From positions 1 to 26,145 of IMG/VR virus record IMGVR_UViG_3300024520_000434: a stretch of 26,145 bases of DNA; one strand, written 5' to 3'. This document shows positions 5,811 through 12,746 of the stretch, piece after piece. Position numbers and translations under genes: made by a program. The stretch is from a virus. Each line of letters opens with the position of its first letter. Positions within the stretch are counted from its first letter, which is position 1. Below the pieces are notes generated by a model. The model was not told the DNA's origin. It saw nothing but the letters and a program-made list of their open reading frames with translations, and made no database searches.

Positions 5811-7151
5811 ATGCCGAAGCTGAACCTGGACCATATCGCCCAGCCCCTTCGACGCCTCGCCGTCGACCTGTCTACGGTCGTTCCCGATCCACGCAACGCC
5901 CGAACGCACAGCCCGGACCAGGTCCAGGCCATCGCCGATTCGATGAAGCGGTTCGGCGTCGACCAGCCGCTCGTCGTGCAGCTCCAAGGGCGCGTCGTCC
6001 GCAAGGGCAACGGCCGGCTCGAAGCCGCGACGCTCAATGGGTGGACTCACCTGCCGGCCGTCATCGTCGACGAGTCGGAAGTCGACGCCCAGTGTCGCGC
6101 GCTGGCCGACAACCGGCTGTCCGACCTCGCTGGATGGGATGACGGCGTCCTTCGGGAGTTGCTCGCCGAGGCGCCGGACGATGGCGTGCCTGGTTGGACG
6201 GCGGACCAGATCGCGGAACTTGTCCAGGAAGCCGGCGAGCAGGCCGACCCGAAGCTAGGCAGATTGTCGGGTCTGTTTGTCGCTCCACCGTTCAACGTGC
6301 TGGACACGAAACAAGGCTATTGGCAAGAACGGAAGCGTGAATGGATGGCGTTGGGCGTCGAATCGGAGTTGGGGCGGTTCAAGGGCGAAAACGGTAAAGG
6401 CAGGGTTTTTACAGCGAGCGTCGTGGGCCTCGGCAACAGTCCAAAAAAAACGGTTTCCATCTTTGACCCTGTCCTTTGCGAGATCGCTTATCGTTGGTTC
6501 TGCCCTCCGGGCGGCTCGATCCTCGACCCGTTCGCGGGCGGAAGCGTTCGCGGGATCGTCGCAAGCCGGCTCGGGCGCCAATACGTGGGAATCGAACTCC
6601 GGCCGGAGCAGATCGAATCGAATCGCGAGCAGGCCGACCGGATCTGTGCCGAGCCGTTCCCGGTCTGGATCGAAGGCGACGCGGTCAACGTGGCCGACCT
6701 GACGGCGCAAGACGAGCCGTACGACTTCGTCTTTTCGTGTCCTCCGTACGGTGACCTCGAACGCTACAGCGACGACCCACGAGACCTGTCGGCGATGGAC
6801 GCCGAGACGTTCGACGCAACCTACGCCGCGTGCCTGTCGGACGCCTGCGATCGGCTGAAGCCCGACCGCTTCGCCGTGTTCGTCATCGGTGACGTTCGCG
6901 ACAAGCGCGGGCGGTTGCGGGGCCTTCCGGCTGCGACGGTTCGAGCATGCGAGGGGTCGGGCCTGGTGTTCTGGAACGACGCGGTGCTGTTAACTTCGAT
7001 CGGGTCTCTACCGATGAGGGCCGAGGCTGGATTCAATAGCAGCCGGAAGCTCGTTCGCGGCTATCAATGCGTCTACGTCTTCGCCAAGGGCAACCCGAAG
7101 TCCGCAACCGAAGCCGTCGGGCATGTCGACGTGGCGGGCGAGGAACCGTAG
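5811..7151 (+). CDS. ParB-like nuclease domain / DNA methyltransferase fusion
   Basis: The 446-residue protein joins an N-terminal ParB/Srx-type domain (about 15-120; DPRNARTHS at 26-34, VRKGNGRLEAA at 63-73) to a class I SAM-dependent DNA methyltransferase. Visible methylase motifs are DPFAGG (239-244, SAM binding), YVGIELRPEQI (258-268) and SCPPYGDL (309-316, the catalytic DPPY-type motif, here CPPY). A second conserved block, VAPPFNVLDTKQGYWQERK (157-175), is typical of this phage ParB-methylase family. It probably modifies phage DNA to protect it from host restriction, or guides DNA handling before packaging. I chose ATG 5811, where homology would begin. The frame is open upstream to a TTG at 5733, and no strong ribosome binding site precedes 5811, so translation may depend on the structured leader. 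Terminase follows 75 bases later. Confidence 0.87.
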   Translation: MPKLNLDHIAQPLRRLAVDLSTVVPDPRNARTHSPDQVQAIADSMKRFGVDQPLVVQLQGRVVRKGNGRLEAATLNGWTHLPAVIVDESEVDAQCRALADNRLSDLAGWDDGVLRELLAEAPDDGVPGWTADQIAELVQEAGEQADPKLGRLSGLFVAPPFNVLDTKQGYWQERKREWMALGVESELGRFKGENGKGRVFTASVVGLGNSPKKTVSIFDPVLCEIAYRWFCPPGGSILDPFAGGSVRGIVASRLGRQYVGIELRPEQIESNREQADRICAEPFPVWIEGDAVNVADLTAQDEPYDFVFSCPPYGDLERYSDDPRDLSAMDAETFDATYAACLSDACDRLKPDRFAVFVIGDVRDKRGRLRGLPAATVRACEGSGLVFWNDAVLLTSIGSLPMRAEAGFNSSRKLVRGYQCVYVFAKGNPKSATEAVGHVDVAGEEP

Positions 7152-7199
7152 GACGGAACCCGTTGAAGGGTAAGGGAAAGCGACGAGGCGGACCGGACA

Positions 7200-7229
7200 A
7201 GTCCCCATGTCTTCGAGGGAGTCCCCATG
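7200..7229. repeat. 10-bp direct repeat over the terminase small-subunit start
   Basis: AGTCCCCATG occurs at 7200-7209 and again at 7220-7229, an exact 20-bp period. The second copy contains the ATG of the small terminase gene. Between them lies the AGGGAG ribosome binding site. It may be chance or a short duplication; a role as a packaging recognition site is only a possibility. Confidence 0.4.
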
Positions 7230-7958
7230 GCCGGGAAGTTATGTGGAGCGAAGACGCGGGCCGGTGGGGAGTGCCAATGTCGTGCGATGCCAAACGGCCG
7301 TTGTGATAAGCACGGGGGCAAGTCGCTTCCTCCCGGTCCGTCACATCCGAGCTACAAGCACGGGCGGACATCGAAGACGTACACGGTCCCTACCGGTCTC
7401 CAGGCGAAGTACGCGGCCGCTCTAGACGACCCCGACCTGCTCGACATGCGCCGCGACGTGGCCCTGATCCAAACGCTCATCGAAGCGCAGATGGAGGGGA
7501 TCGACAAGCCGCGGCTGTTGCTCGAATCCATCAAGCGGGAATGGGGCGCGTTGCTCGAAGCCCGTGGGACCGGCGACATGGACGCGGTGAAGGAACGTAT
7601 GCAATCGGTGGGGGCGCTGATCATGTCGACGCAGGACCGCTACCCGACGGCGAAGGAGATCATCGACAGCGTCTGCAAGCGGGCGACGATCGCGGAAAAG
7701 CAAACGGCCCGTATGATGGACCAGGGCGCCCTGCTCACGGTCGCCCAAGCAACCAAGATGCTCCAGGAAGTGAACGAGGCACTCGATGGGATCATCGCCC
7801 GACTCTTCCCCGGCAACGTCGAAGCCCGTCGACGGCTTGGAGAAGCGTTTGCTCAACTCGTTCTGGGCCGGGTTGGCCGACCAGTTCGATCCGCAATCGG
7901 TGGCCCTGCCGACGGACCGGTCGTGGTGGCTGGAACAGCCGAGCGAAAGACAGACTGA
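7227..7958 (+). CDS. terminase small subunit-like protein with HGG zinc motif
   Basis: The 243-residue protein starts with a zinc-finger-like block: C6, C16, C18, C26 and H29 in CGAKTRAGGECQCR...GRCDKHGG. This is the familiar N-terminus of phage proteins encoded just before the large terminase. The rest is helical (residues about 55-195) and ends in a low-complexity Arg/Gly/Pro tail. Small terminases bind the packaging site on concatemeric DNA and load it on the large subunit. AGGGAG lies six bases before the ATG. The last 57 codons overlap the large terminase in another frame. The small-subunit assignment rests on motif and position; direct DNA binding is inferred. Confidence 0.75.
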   Translation: MAGKLCGAKTRAGGECQCRAMPNGRCDKHGGKSLPPGPSHPSYKHGRTSKTYTVPTGLQAKYAAALDDPDLLDMRRDVALIQTLIEAQMEGIDKPRLLLESIKREWGALLEARGTGDMDAVKERMQSVGALIMSTQDRYPTAKEIIDSVCKRATIAEKQTARMMDQGALLTVAQATKMLQEVNEALDGIIARLFPGNVEARRRLGEAFAQLVLGRVGRPVRSAIGGPADGPVVVAGTAERKTD

Positions 7959-9177
7959 GTTCCTAGACGCTCCCGAACGCGAGGTCCTCTACGGCGGGGC
8001 GGCTGGCGGCGGGAAGTCAATCGCCCTACTGATGGGCGCGCTTGAACACATCGCGACGCCCGGCTACTCGGCCCTGATCCTTCGGCGGCAGATTGTCGAC
8101 CTGGAACGCGACGGCGGCCTCTTGCAGGTCTCGCATGCGTGGCTTGGGCAATCGGGGATCGCTCGCTGGTCGGGCGGTCGGAAGCGATGGACGTTCGAAA
8201 GCGGCGCCACGCTGACGTTCGGCTACCTCGAAACCGCGGCCGATCAGATGCGGTACCAGAGCACGCAATACCAGTACATCGGCTTCGACGAGTTGACCGA
8301 GTTCAGCGAGAAGTCGTACCTCTGGATGTTCCGGTCCCTTCGGCGTCCGCGATACCTGAACGTCACGCCGAGGATCACGGCCGCGACGAACCCGATCGGG
8401 CCGGGCCGGGACTGGGTCCGCAAGCGGTTCGTGACCGAGCCGGAGGAGAACCGCCGCTTCATCCCCGCGACGATGGCCGATAATCCGGGATTGCAACGCG
8501 ACGAGTACGAATCGAACCTCGCGCAGCTTCCGCAATTCGAGCGGCAAGCGTTGCTTCACGGCAACTGGTTTACCGACCGCGATACGCTCATTCGCGGCTC
8601 GTGGATCGACGCGGTCACGACCGATTGCCTTTGGCCGACGCACAAGCCACCAGGCGGCACGTTTCCGTCCCTCTATCTCGGCGTCGACTTCGGCCGGAAG
8701 AGGGACAGGACGGTCGTGTGGACTTGGGAGAAGGTCGGCGACGTGTGCTGGTGCCGCGAGATCCTCGTGATGCACAAGACGCCGTTTGCGGAACAGATGC
8801 GGGAGATCCGGAAGCGGCTCGGTCGGTGGGTAGTCAAGGCCGCGATGGACTGCGGACTCATGGGCGCGCCTCTGGTCGAGGAGTTGGAATCCGAGTTTCC
8901 CGGCGTGGTCGAGGCCATCGGTCTGGGGCAACCGGCGCAACGCCGAATGGCCGAGCGGTTGCGTGTCGGATTCGAGTCTCGAAAGGTGCGCGTCCCGGAC
9001 GACCCGGATTTACGCGAGGACTTGCAGCTCGTATCCTTGGGGGACGACGGCAACGTCGTGACGAAGCGCGACCCGGCGGTCGGTCACGCGGACCGGTTCT
9101 GGGCGGCGGCGCTGGCATACGAGCCGGCGTGTTTCGATGAGCCGTTGACGTTCCGCGCGCCGTACGTTCGGCGATAG
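7786..9177 (+). CDS. terL: terminase large subunit (ATPase/nuclease)
   Basis: The 463-residue protein is a complete packaging motor. Walker A is GGAAGGGKS (70-78), Walker B with catalytic acid is YIGFDEL (164-170; D168, E169), and the coupling motif is TAATNP (198-203). The RNase H-like nuclease has acidic residues in GVDFGRKRD (D301), AAMDCG (D355) and HADRFWAA (D436). It cuts concatemers and drives DNA into the prohead through the portal. I chose ATG 7786 with GAGG six bases upstream, giving a 173-base out-of-frame overlap with the small subunit. An alternative TTG at 7849, with GGAG six bases upstream, would shorten the protein by 21 residues and the overlap to 110 bases. It is the most secure identification in the window. 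Confidence 0.96.
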   Translation: MGSSPDSSPATSKPVDGLEKRLLNSFWAGLADQFDPQSVALPTDRSWWLEQPSERQTEFLDAPEREVLYGGAAGGGKSIALLMGALEHIATPGYSALILRRQIVDLERDGGLLQVSHAWLGQSGIARWSGGRKRWTFESGATLTFGYLETAADQMRYQSTQYQYIGFDELTEFSEKSYLWMFRSLRRPRYLNVTPRITAATNPIGPGRDWVRKRFVTEPEENRRFIPATMADNPGLQRDEYESNLAQLPQFERQALLHGNWFTDRDTLIRGSWIDAVTTDCLWPTHKPPGGTFPSLYLGVDFGRKRDRTVVWTWEKVGDVCWCREILVMHKTPFAEQMREIRKRLGRWVVKAAMDCGLMGAPLVEELESEFPGVVEAIGLGQPAQRRMAERLRVGFESRKVRVPDDPDLREDLQLVSLGDDGNVVTKRDPAVGHADRFWAAALAYEPACFDEPLTFRAPYVRR

Positions 9178-9187
9178 GGGGCATGAC

Positions 9188-9403
9188 GTGCGACTGATTG
9201 ACGAGGTGGAGGTTGGCGGTGGAGTAACGGTCGGCGTCTACAGCGAACCCGACGACCTCGGCAACAGCGTGTCGCTCAAGATGGATATGGTCGCAGACGG
9301 GCAACCGTTGTTCTCTTCGTTGGCACGGATCGATATCCGGGATCTGGAACGCATGGTCGCGAAGGCGCGGCGGACGATCAATGAACGAAACGAGGCAATG
9401 TGA
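9188..9403 (+). CDS. small hypothetical protein between terminase and portal
   Basis: The 71-residue product starts at GTG 9188 with AGGGGG six bases upstream, and its stop overlaps the portal start by one base. The first half is beta-rich (VEVGGGVTVGVYSEPDD), the second half helical and basic (MVAKARRTINERNE). No family is recognised. Small genes in this position are common in phage packaging operons and often concern head completion, but nothing here shows that. Confidence 0.65.
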   Translation: MRLIDEVEVGGGVTVGVYSEPDDLGNSVSLKMDMVADGQPLFSSLARIDIRDLERMVAKARRTINERNEAM

Positions 9404-10899
9404 TGGTCACAACCGCAGCGAAGGCCGGAACGAACGGCGTAGCGCCAAAGCCGGTCCGTCCTCCGGTCACTCGTCAGTCGCCGTTCGTCTACGCGAACTC
9501 GCGCATTCCATCGCCGACCGGCCTGGCCGAGTTGGTCAAGGAAGTCGAGAAGGACTACCAGTTCCTTTTAGGCGTCCGCGTCATCAACGCGCTTGCCCAG
9601 ACGATCCGGGTGGCCGTGACGTGGCAGGGCGGAAACGACGACGTTCGCGCCAAGCGGCTGGCCGACAACCTTACGGAGACGTGGTACGCGATGTTGCCGC
9701 ATGCGCTGCGGTGCTTCGCCTACGGCCGGTCGGCGTTCGAGCGGACCTATCGGATCGAGCACGGGATGGCCCTCGTCGACGATCTGACATACCTGCCGTT
9801 CGAGGACTCGAAACTGATCATCGGCGACGACGGGACGTTCGAGGGCGTCGAGGTCCAGCCGGAAGGCGAGGACAAGCCGTTGACGCTCGACCCGTCGGAA
9901 TCTTGGTGGGTCGCTCTCGACCCGACGATCAAGATGCCGCACGGGCAGTCGAGGTACACGGGGGCGGTCCTCGAAGTCTGGAAGGCACGCCGCGCGCTGG
10001 ACAAACACGAAGAGGTATGGCACAACAAATTCAGCTACGGCCACGGGGTCGGCAAGGCTCCGGCCGAGTATCCGGCGACGCCCAGCGCCAAGGGGTCGAA
10101 GGGCGAAATCGGGAACGACGGCAACATTCGCGATCCGATGATGGACCTCTCCGACGGAATAGCCGCGCTCGACAGCGGCGGCGTCCTGGTCCTCGACTCG
10201 GCGAGCTACCCGAACGGCGGCGGTGGCATGTTCGCCTACGAGCCACCGACGACGCGGCAGGACGCGGGGCCGTTGGAAGCACGCCGGCAACGGCTCGACG
10301 ACGCGGCCCTCCGGTCGATGGGCGTGACCGAACGCTCGGCGACTCAGAATGCGGATGTCGGGACGAACGCGATGGCGGCGACCCATCTCGACGTTACGTT
10401 CGCGACGGTCGAGGAAGTCTTCGGCCAGGTCGCGGGCGCCTACCAGGTCGTGATGGAGGACGCACGGAACTGGAACTGGCCCGTCGGTCAAGGTCCGGTT
10501 TTCGAGTTCGACTGGCAATCGTTGTCGGGAAGCGAACGGGGCGAACGCATCAAGTCGATCGTCGCGTCGTTGCTGTCCGCGCCGACCGTGTCGCCGCTGT
10601 TCCTTCACGGCGTCATCGACTTCGAGCAGTTGCTGACGCTGGCCGAGTTGCCGGTCGGTCCGAACGTGGCGCAAGGGCTGGCGGACATCCGCGAGGCGGC
10701 GGCTGTGCCTCCGGCCCTTCCTGGCCTCGGTGGGCCTGCTCAATTCCAACTCGCGGTCGAACGTCCGACGATCCCTCCCGTCGCGCCGACCGACCTGTCG
10801 ATTGCCGAGAAGGCCGCGCGCGCCGACGAACCGTTGTTGCGCGAACTGATGGCCGCGTTGGGCGATGGACCTGAGTCCGTCGACATGGTGCGACTTTAG
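9403..10899 (+). CDS. portal protein, DUF935 (Mu gp29)-like
   Basis: The 498-residue protein has the length and position of a portal, the dodecameric ring at one capsid vertex through which DNA enters. Features typical of the DUF935/Mu gp29 group include an early helical region (YQFLLGVRVINALAQT, 52-67), the segment AYGRSAFERTY (106-116) and LPFEDSKLIIGDDG (131-144). The C-terminal half is rich in Gly/Pro and Ala. A DUF935 portal is usually followed by a MuF protein, as here. ATG 9403 has GAGG seven bases upstream; a GTG at 9400 would add one residue. The last 35 bases overlap the MuF gene. Confidence 0.82.
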   Translation: MVTTAAKAGTNGVAPKPVRPPVTRQSPFVYANSRIPSPTGLAELVKEVEKDYQFLLGVRVINALAQTIRVAVTWQGGNDDVRAKRLADNLTETWYAMLPHALRCFAYGRSAFERTYRIEHGMALVDDLTYLPFEDSKLIIGDDGTFEGVEVQPEGEDKPLTLDPSESWWVALDPTIKMPHGQSRYTGAVLEVWKARRALDKHEEVWHNKFSYGHGVGKAPAEYPATPSAKGSKGEIGNDGNIRDPMMDLSDGIAALDSGGVLVLDSASYPNGGGGMFAYEPPTTRQDAGPLEARRQRLDDAALRSMGVTERSATQNADVGTNAMAATHLDVTFATVEEVFGQVAGAYQVVMEDARNWNWPVGQGPVFEFDWQSLSGSERGERIKSIVASLLSAPTVSPLFLHGVIDFEQLLTLAELPVGPNVAQGLADIREAAAVPPALPGLGGPAQFQLAVERPTIPPVAPTDLSIAEKAARADEPLLRELMAALGDGPESVDMVRL

Positions 10900-12304
10900 C
10901 GCCGTCCTTCGGAAGCTACGGGACCGGTACGCGCAGACCATCCTTGCGGCTCGCGTCGCCGGCATGCTCCAGCCGTTGAGGGAAACGGTCAAGACGCTGG
11001 CGGTCGAGGTGACGTGGCCCAGCATCGACAAGGGGTTGGCCTGGCTCGAAGACCAGGAGATCCTACTCGGCGGTCGACGCGCGACGGTCGAGGCCAACGC
11101 CGAGGCGTTGGCGTCCCGGGCGTCATCGGCGGCGAACCGGCTTTTCGATGCGAAGGTAGCTCGTGAGGTCCGGGAATCCATCCGACGCGGCGAGGGGGCC
11201 GACTCGTGGCACAAGCGGGTGTCGGCGATCGTCGACGTGGAGCGGAACGTCTCGGAGACCGTCCATAGGACGTTCGCCCATCGAGCCTACTACGCCGGGC
11301 AAACGGAAGTCTTGACCGAGGTGCCGGCCGTCGCCTCGCGGTTCCCATACGTGGCCTACGATGCGACCAGGGACACGCGAGTTCGGCCGACCCATTGGGC
11401 GAAGAACAAAATGGTCGCGCGGGTAGGCTCGCCGCTGCACAAAGAGATGTTGAAGCTACTCGACGAATACAATTGTCGTTGCAGTTCCACGCCGATGACG
11501 CTCAAGCAAGCGCAGGCGGCCGGCATCGACGACGACACGGGTGCGCCTCCCGAGCCGGTGGAAACAATCGCGGATCAGCCACAACCGGCCGCGGAACCGG
11601 TCGGACGCGACTTCGTCGGGGGCTTCGGCAAGTCGGTTGCCGATGTCCGGCGAACTGGCTCGATCACCACAGACGGCCAGCTCGACCATCCTTCGACCGT
11701 TGCTTGGGATCGGATCGTTGCGGACGCCATCGGCGAAGGGGCCGGCGACGCGGACCTCGCGTCGGTCGCTGGCGTTCCCGATGGTGAGTCGGCCGAGATC
11801 CTCATCCGGCAGAACCGCGAAGGCCCGCCGTCGATCAAGGTCAAGACGGACGGCAGGACCGGCGTTGTTCTCGACAGCGAGATCGTGAAGAACGACGCCG
11901 GCGAGACGGAGATATCGAACGACCTGTTCTTGGTGCCGAAGGCGAAGCAAGGGCAAGGGATCGGCTCTCGGTCGTTCGCCCGACAGGTCGAGCAAGCGGC
12001 CGAGAAGGGGGTCGCGAGAATCAGGACGCTCGCTGCCGGAAGCCCAGACGATGCCGACCGCAACGGCTACTACACCTGGGCGCGGCTCGGATACGACTTC
12101 GAGTTCGACGCCGAACTGATCGCAAGGCTACCGGTCAAGTTCCGCGACGCGCGGACGCTTCAGCAGTTGATGAGGCTCCCGGACGGTCCGCAATGGTGGC
12201 GGGCCAACGGCCGGTCGTTCGACGGCGTCTTCGACCTGGCTCGCGGTTCCGAAAGCCGCGCGGCGTTGCAACGATACCTCGACGTGAAGGGGATCAGCTC
12301 ATGA
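10865..12304 (+). CDS. MuF-like minor head protein fused to a GNAT-like domain
   Basis: The 479-residue protein has two parts. Residues about 75-215 carry the phage Mu gpF/SPP1 gp7 head-morphogenesis signature: a helical start, AYYAGQTEVLTE (141-152), a DTRVRPTHWAKN stretch (170-181) and the closing NCRCSSTPMT (203-212). After a Pro/Ala/Asp linker (about 220-250), residues about 255-480 form an extra domain. This holds QGQGIGSRSFARQVEQA (362-378), which fits the GNAT acetyl-CoA loop Q-x-x-G-x-G, plus strands before it and NGYYTWARLGYDF (400-412), the usual GNAT ending. MuF proteins sit inside or at the portal and can carry toxin or enzyme domains that enter the cell with the DNA. Acetyltransferase activity is inferred, not shown. 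The start overlaps the portal gene by 35 bases. Confidence 0.8.
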   Translation: MDLSPSTWCDFSAVLRKLRDRYAQTILAARVAGMLQPLRETVKTLAVEVTWPSIDKGLAWLEDQEILLGGRRATVEANAEALASRASSAANRLFDAKVAREVRESIRRGEGADSWHKRVSAIVDVERNVSETVHRTFAHRAYYAGQTEVLTEVPAVASRFPYVAYDATRDTRVRPTHWAKNKMVARVGSPLHKEMLKLLDEYNCRCSSTPMTLKQAQAAGIDDDTGAPPEPVETIADQPQPAAEPVGRDFVGGFGKSVADVRRTGSITTDGQLDHPSTVAWDRIVADAIGEGAGDADLASVAGVPDGESAEILIRQNREGPPSIKVKTDGRTGVVLDSEIVKNDAGETEISNDLFLVPKAKQGQGIGSRSFARQVEQAAEKGVARIRTLAAGSPDDADRNGYYTWARLGYDFEFDAELIARLPVKFRDARTLQQLMRLPDGPQWWRANGRSFDGVFDLARGSESRAALQRYLDVKGISS

Positions 12305-12579
12305 ACCGATTCGACCTCGAACTGTCCGTGATGGTGGGACCAGATGGCGACGCCGACGCTGTCGTGATCAAGCGGGCCGACGGGTCGTTCGTTCGCCTCG
12401 CTTCGCCCGATGCTGAATACCGCGGCTACTCGTTCGCCGAGCTTGTCGCCATCGGATCGGGCATCCATTCGCTCGACGTGCGGCTCGACACGGACGGCGA
12501 CATCGACCCGGACGATCCGGCCTTCGAGGCGATGGACCGGCAAGCGGCGGCGGTTGCTGCGCGACGTTCGTTCGGATAG
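12301..12579 (+). CDS. small acidic hypothetical protein
   Basis: A 92-residue acidic protein starts at the ATG that overlaps the MuF-GNAT stop (ATGA). It contains two Asp-rich turns (VGPDGDADAVV at 12-22 and DTDGDIDPDDPAF at 63-75) and a helical, Ala/Arg-rich C-terminus. No family is recognised. Direct coupling to an unusual fused MuF gene makes it a candidate partner or immunity protein for the fused domain, which is speculation from position alone. It is the last gene before the transcription break at 12606. Confidence 0.62.
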   Translation: MNRFDLELSVMVGPDGDADAVVIKRADGSFVRLASPDAEYRGYSFAELVAIGSGIHSLDVRLDTDGDIDPDDPAFEAMDRQAAAVAARRSFG

Positions 12580-12605
12580 ATTGGACTCGGCTTCGGGTGG
12601 ACGGG

Positions 12606-12639
12606 ACAGGGGGGCGCGTGCCAAGTAGCCCCCCTGTTT
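12606..12639 (+). terminator. intrinsic terminator-like hairpin
   Basis: A perfect 10-bp stem pairs 12606-12615 (ACAGGGGGGC) with 12628-12637 (GCCCCCCTGT) around a 12-base loop and is followed by a short TTT. It sits 27 bases after the last gene of the packaging block. The U-run is short, so termination may be partial. Confidence 0.68.
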
Positions 12640-12683
12640 CCACCTTGACAAACGGCCCAACCCCCCACTCGCCTATTGACCCG

Positions 12684-12716
12684 CGTAATACAACGTAATA
12701 CCCTTGACATTGTCAA
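12684..12716. promoter_or_regulatory. operator-like repeat and palindrome cluster
   Basis: CGTAATAC occurs twice (12684-12691, 12694-12701) with a 10-bp period, one helical turn. It is followed at once by the perfect palindrome TTGACATTGTCAA (12704-12716). The cluster lies in a 167-base gap after a terminator and 30 bases before the protease/scaffold gene. A regulator-binding site or a phage-specific promoter region is likely. TTGACA also occurs at 12645-12650, but no convincing -10 box lies at the right distance from either copy. Confidence 0.5.
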
Positions 12717-12746
12717 TCCTCCCGTGCGGTCGCCGGCGGAATAACC

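Noticed and set aside
7207-7425. 72-codon frame starting at the first AGTCCCCATG copy
   Set aside because: Overlaps the zinc-motif small terminase in another frame, and the product is Arg/Ser-rich with no motif.
8026-8940. 304-codon open frame on the - strand inside the large terminase
   Set aside because: The + strand carries all terminase motifs; the reverse product is an Arg/Asp/Pro-rich shadow.
9568-11214. 548-codon open frame on the - strand opposite the portal and MuF genes
   Set aside because: High-GC shadow: Arg/Asp/Leu-rich composition, no start signal, and it lies wholly opposite two well-identified genes.
12704-12709. TTGACA as a sigma-70 -35 box
   Set aside because: No -10-like hexamer 16-18 bases downstream; the sequence is better explained as half of the palindrome TTGACATTGTCAA.
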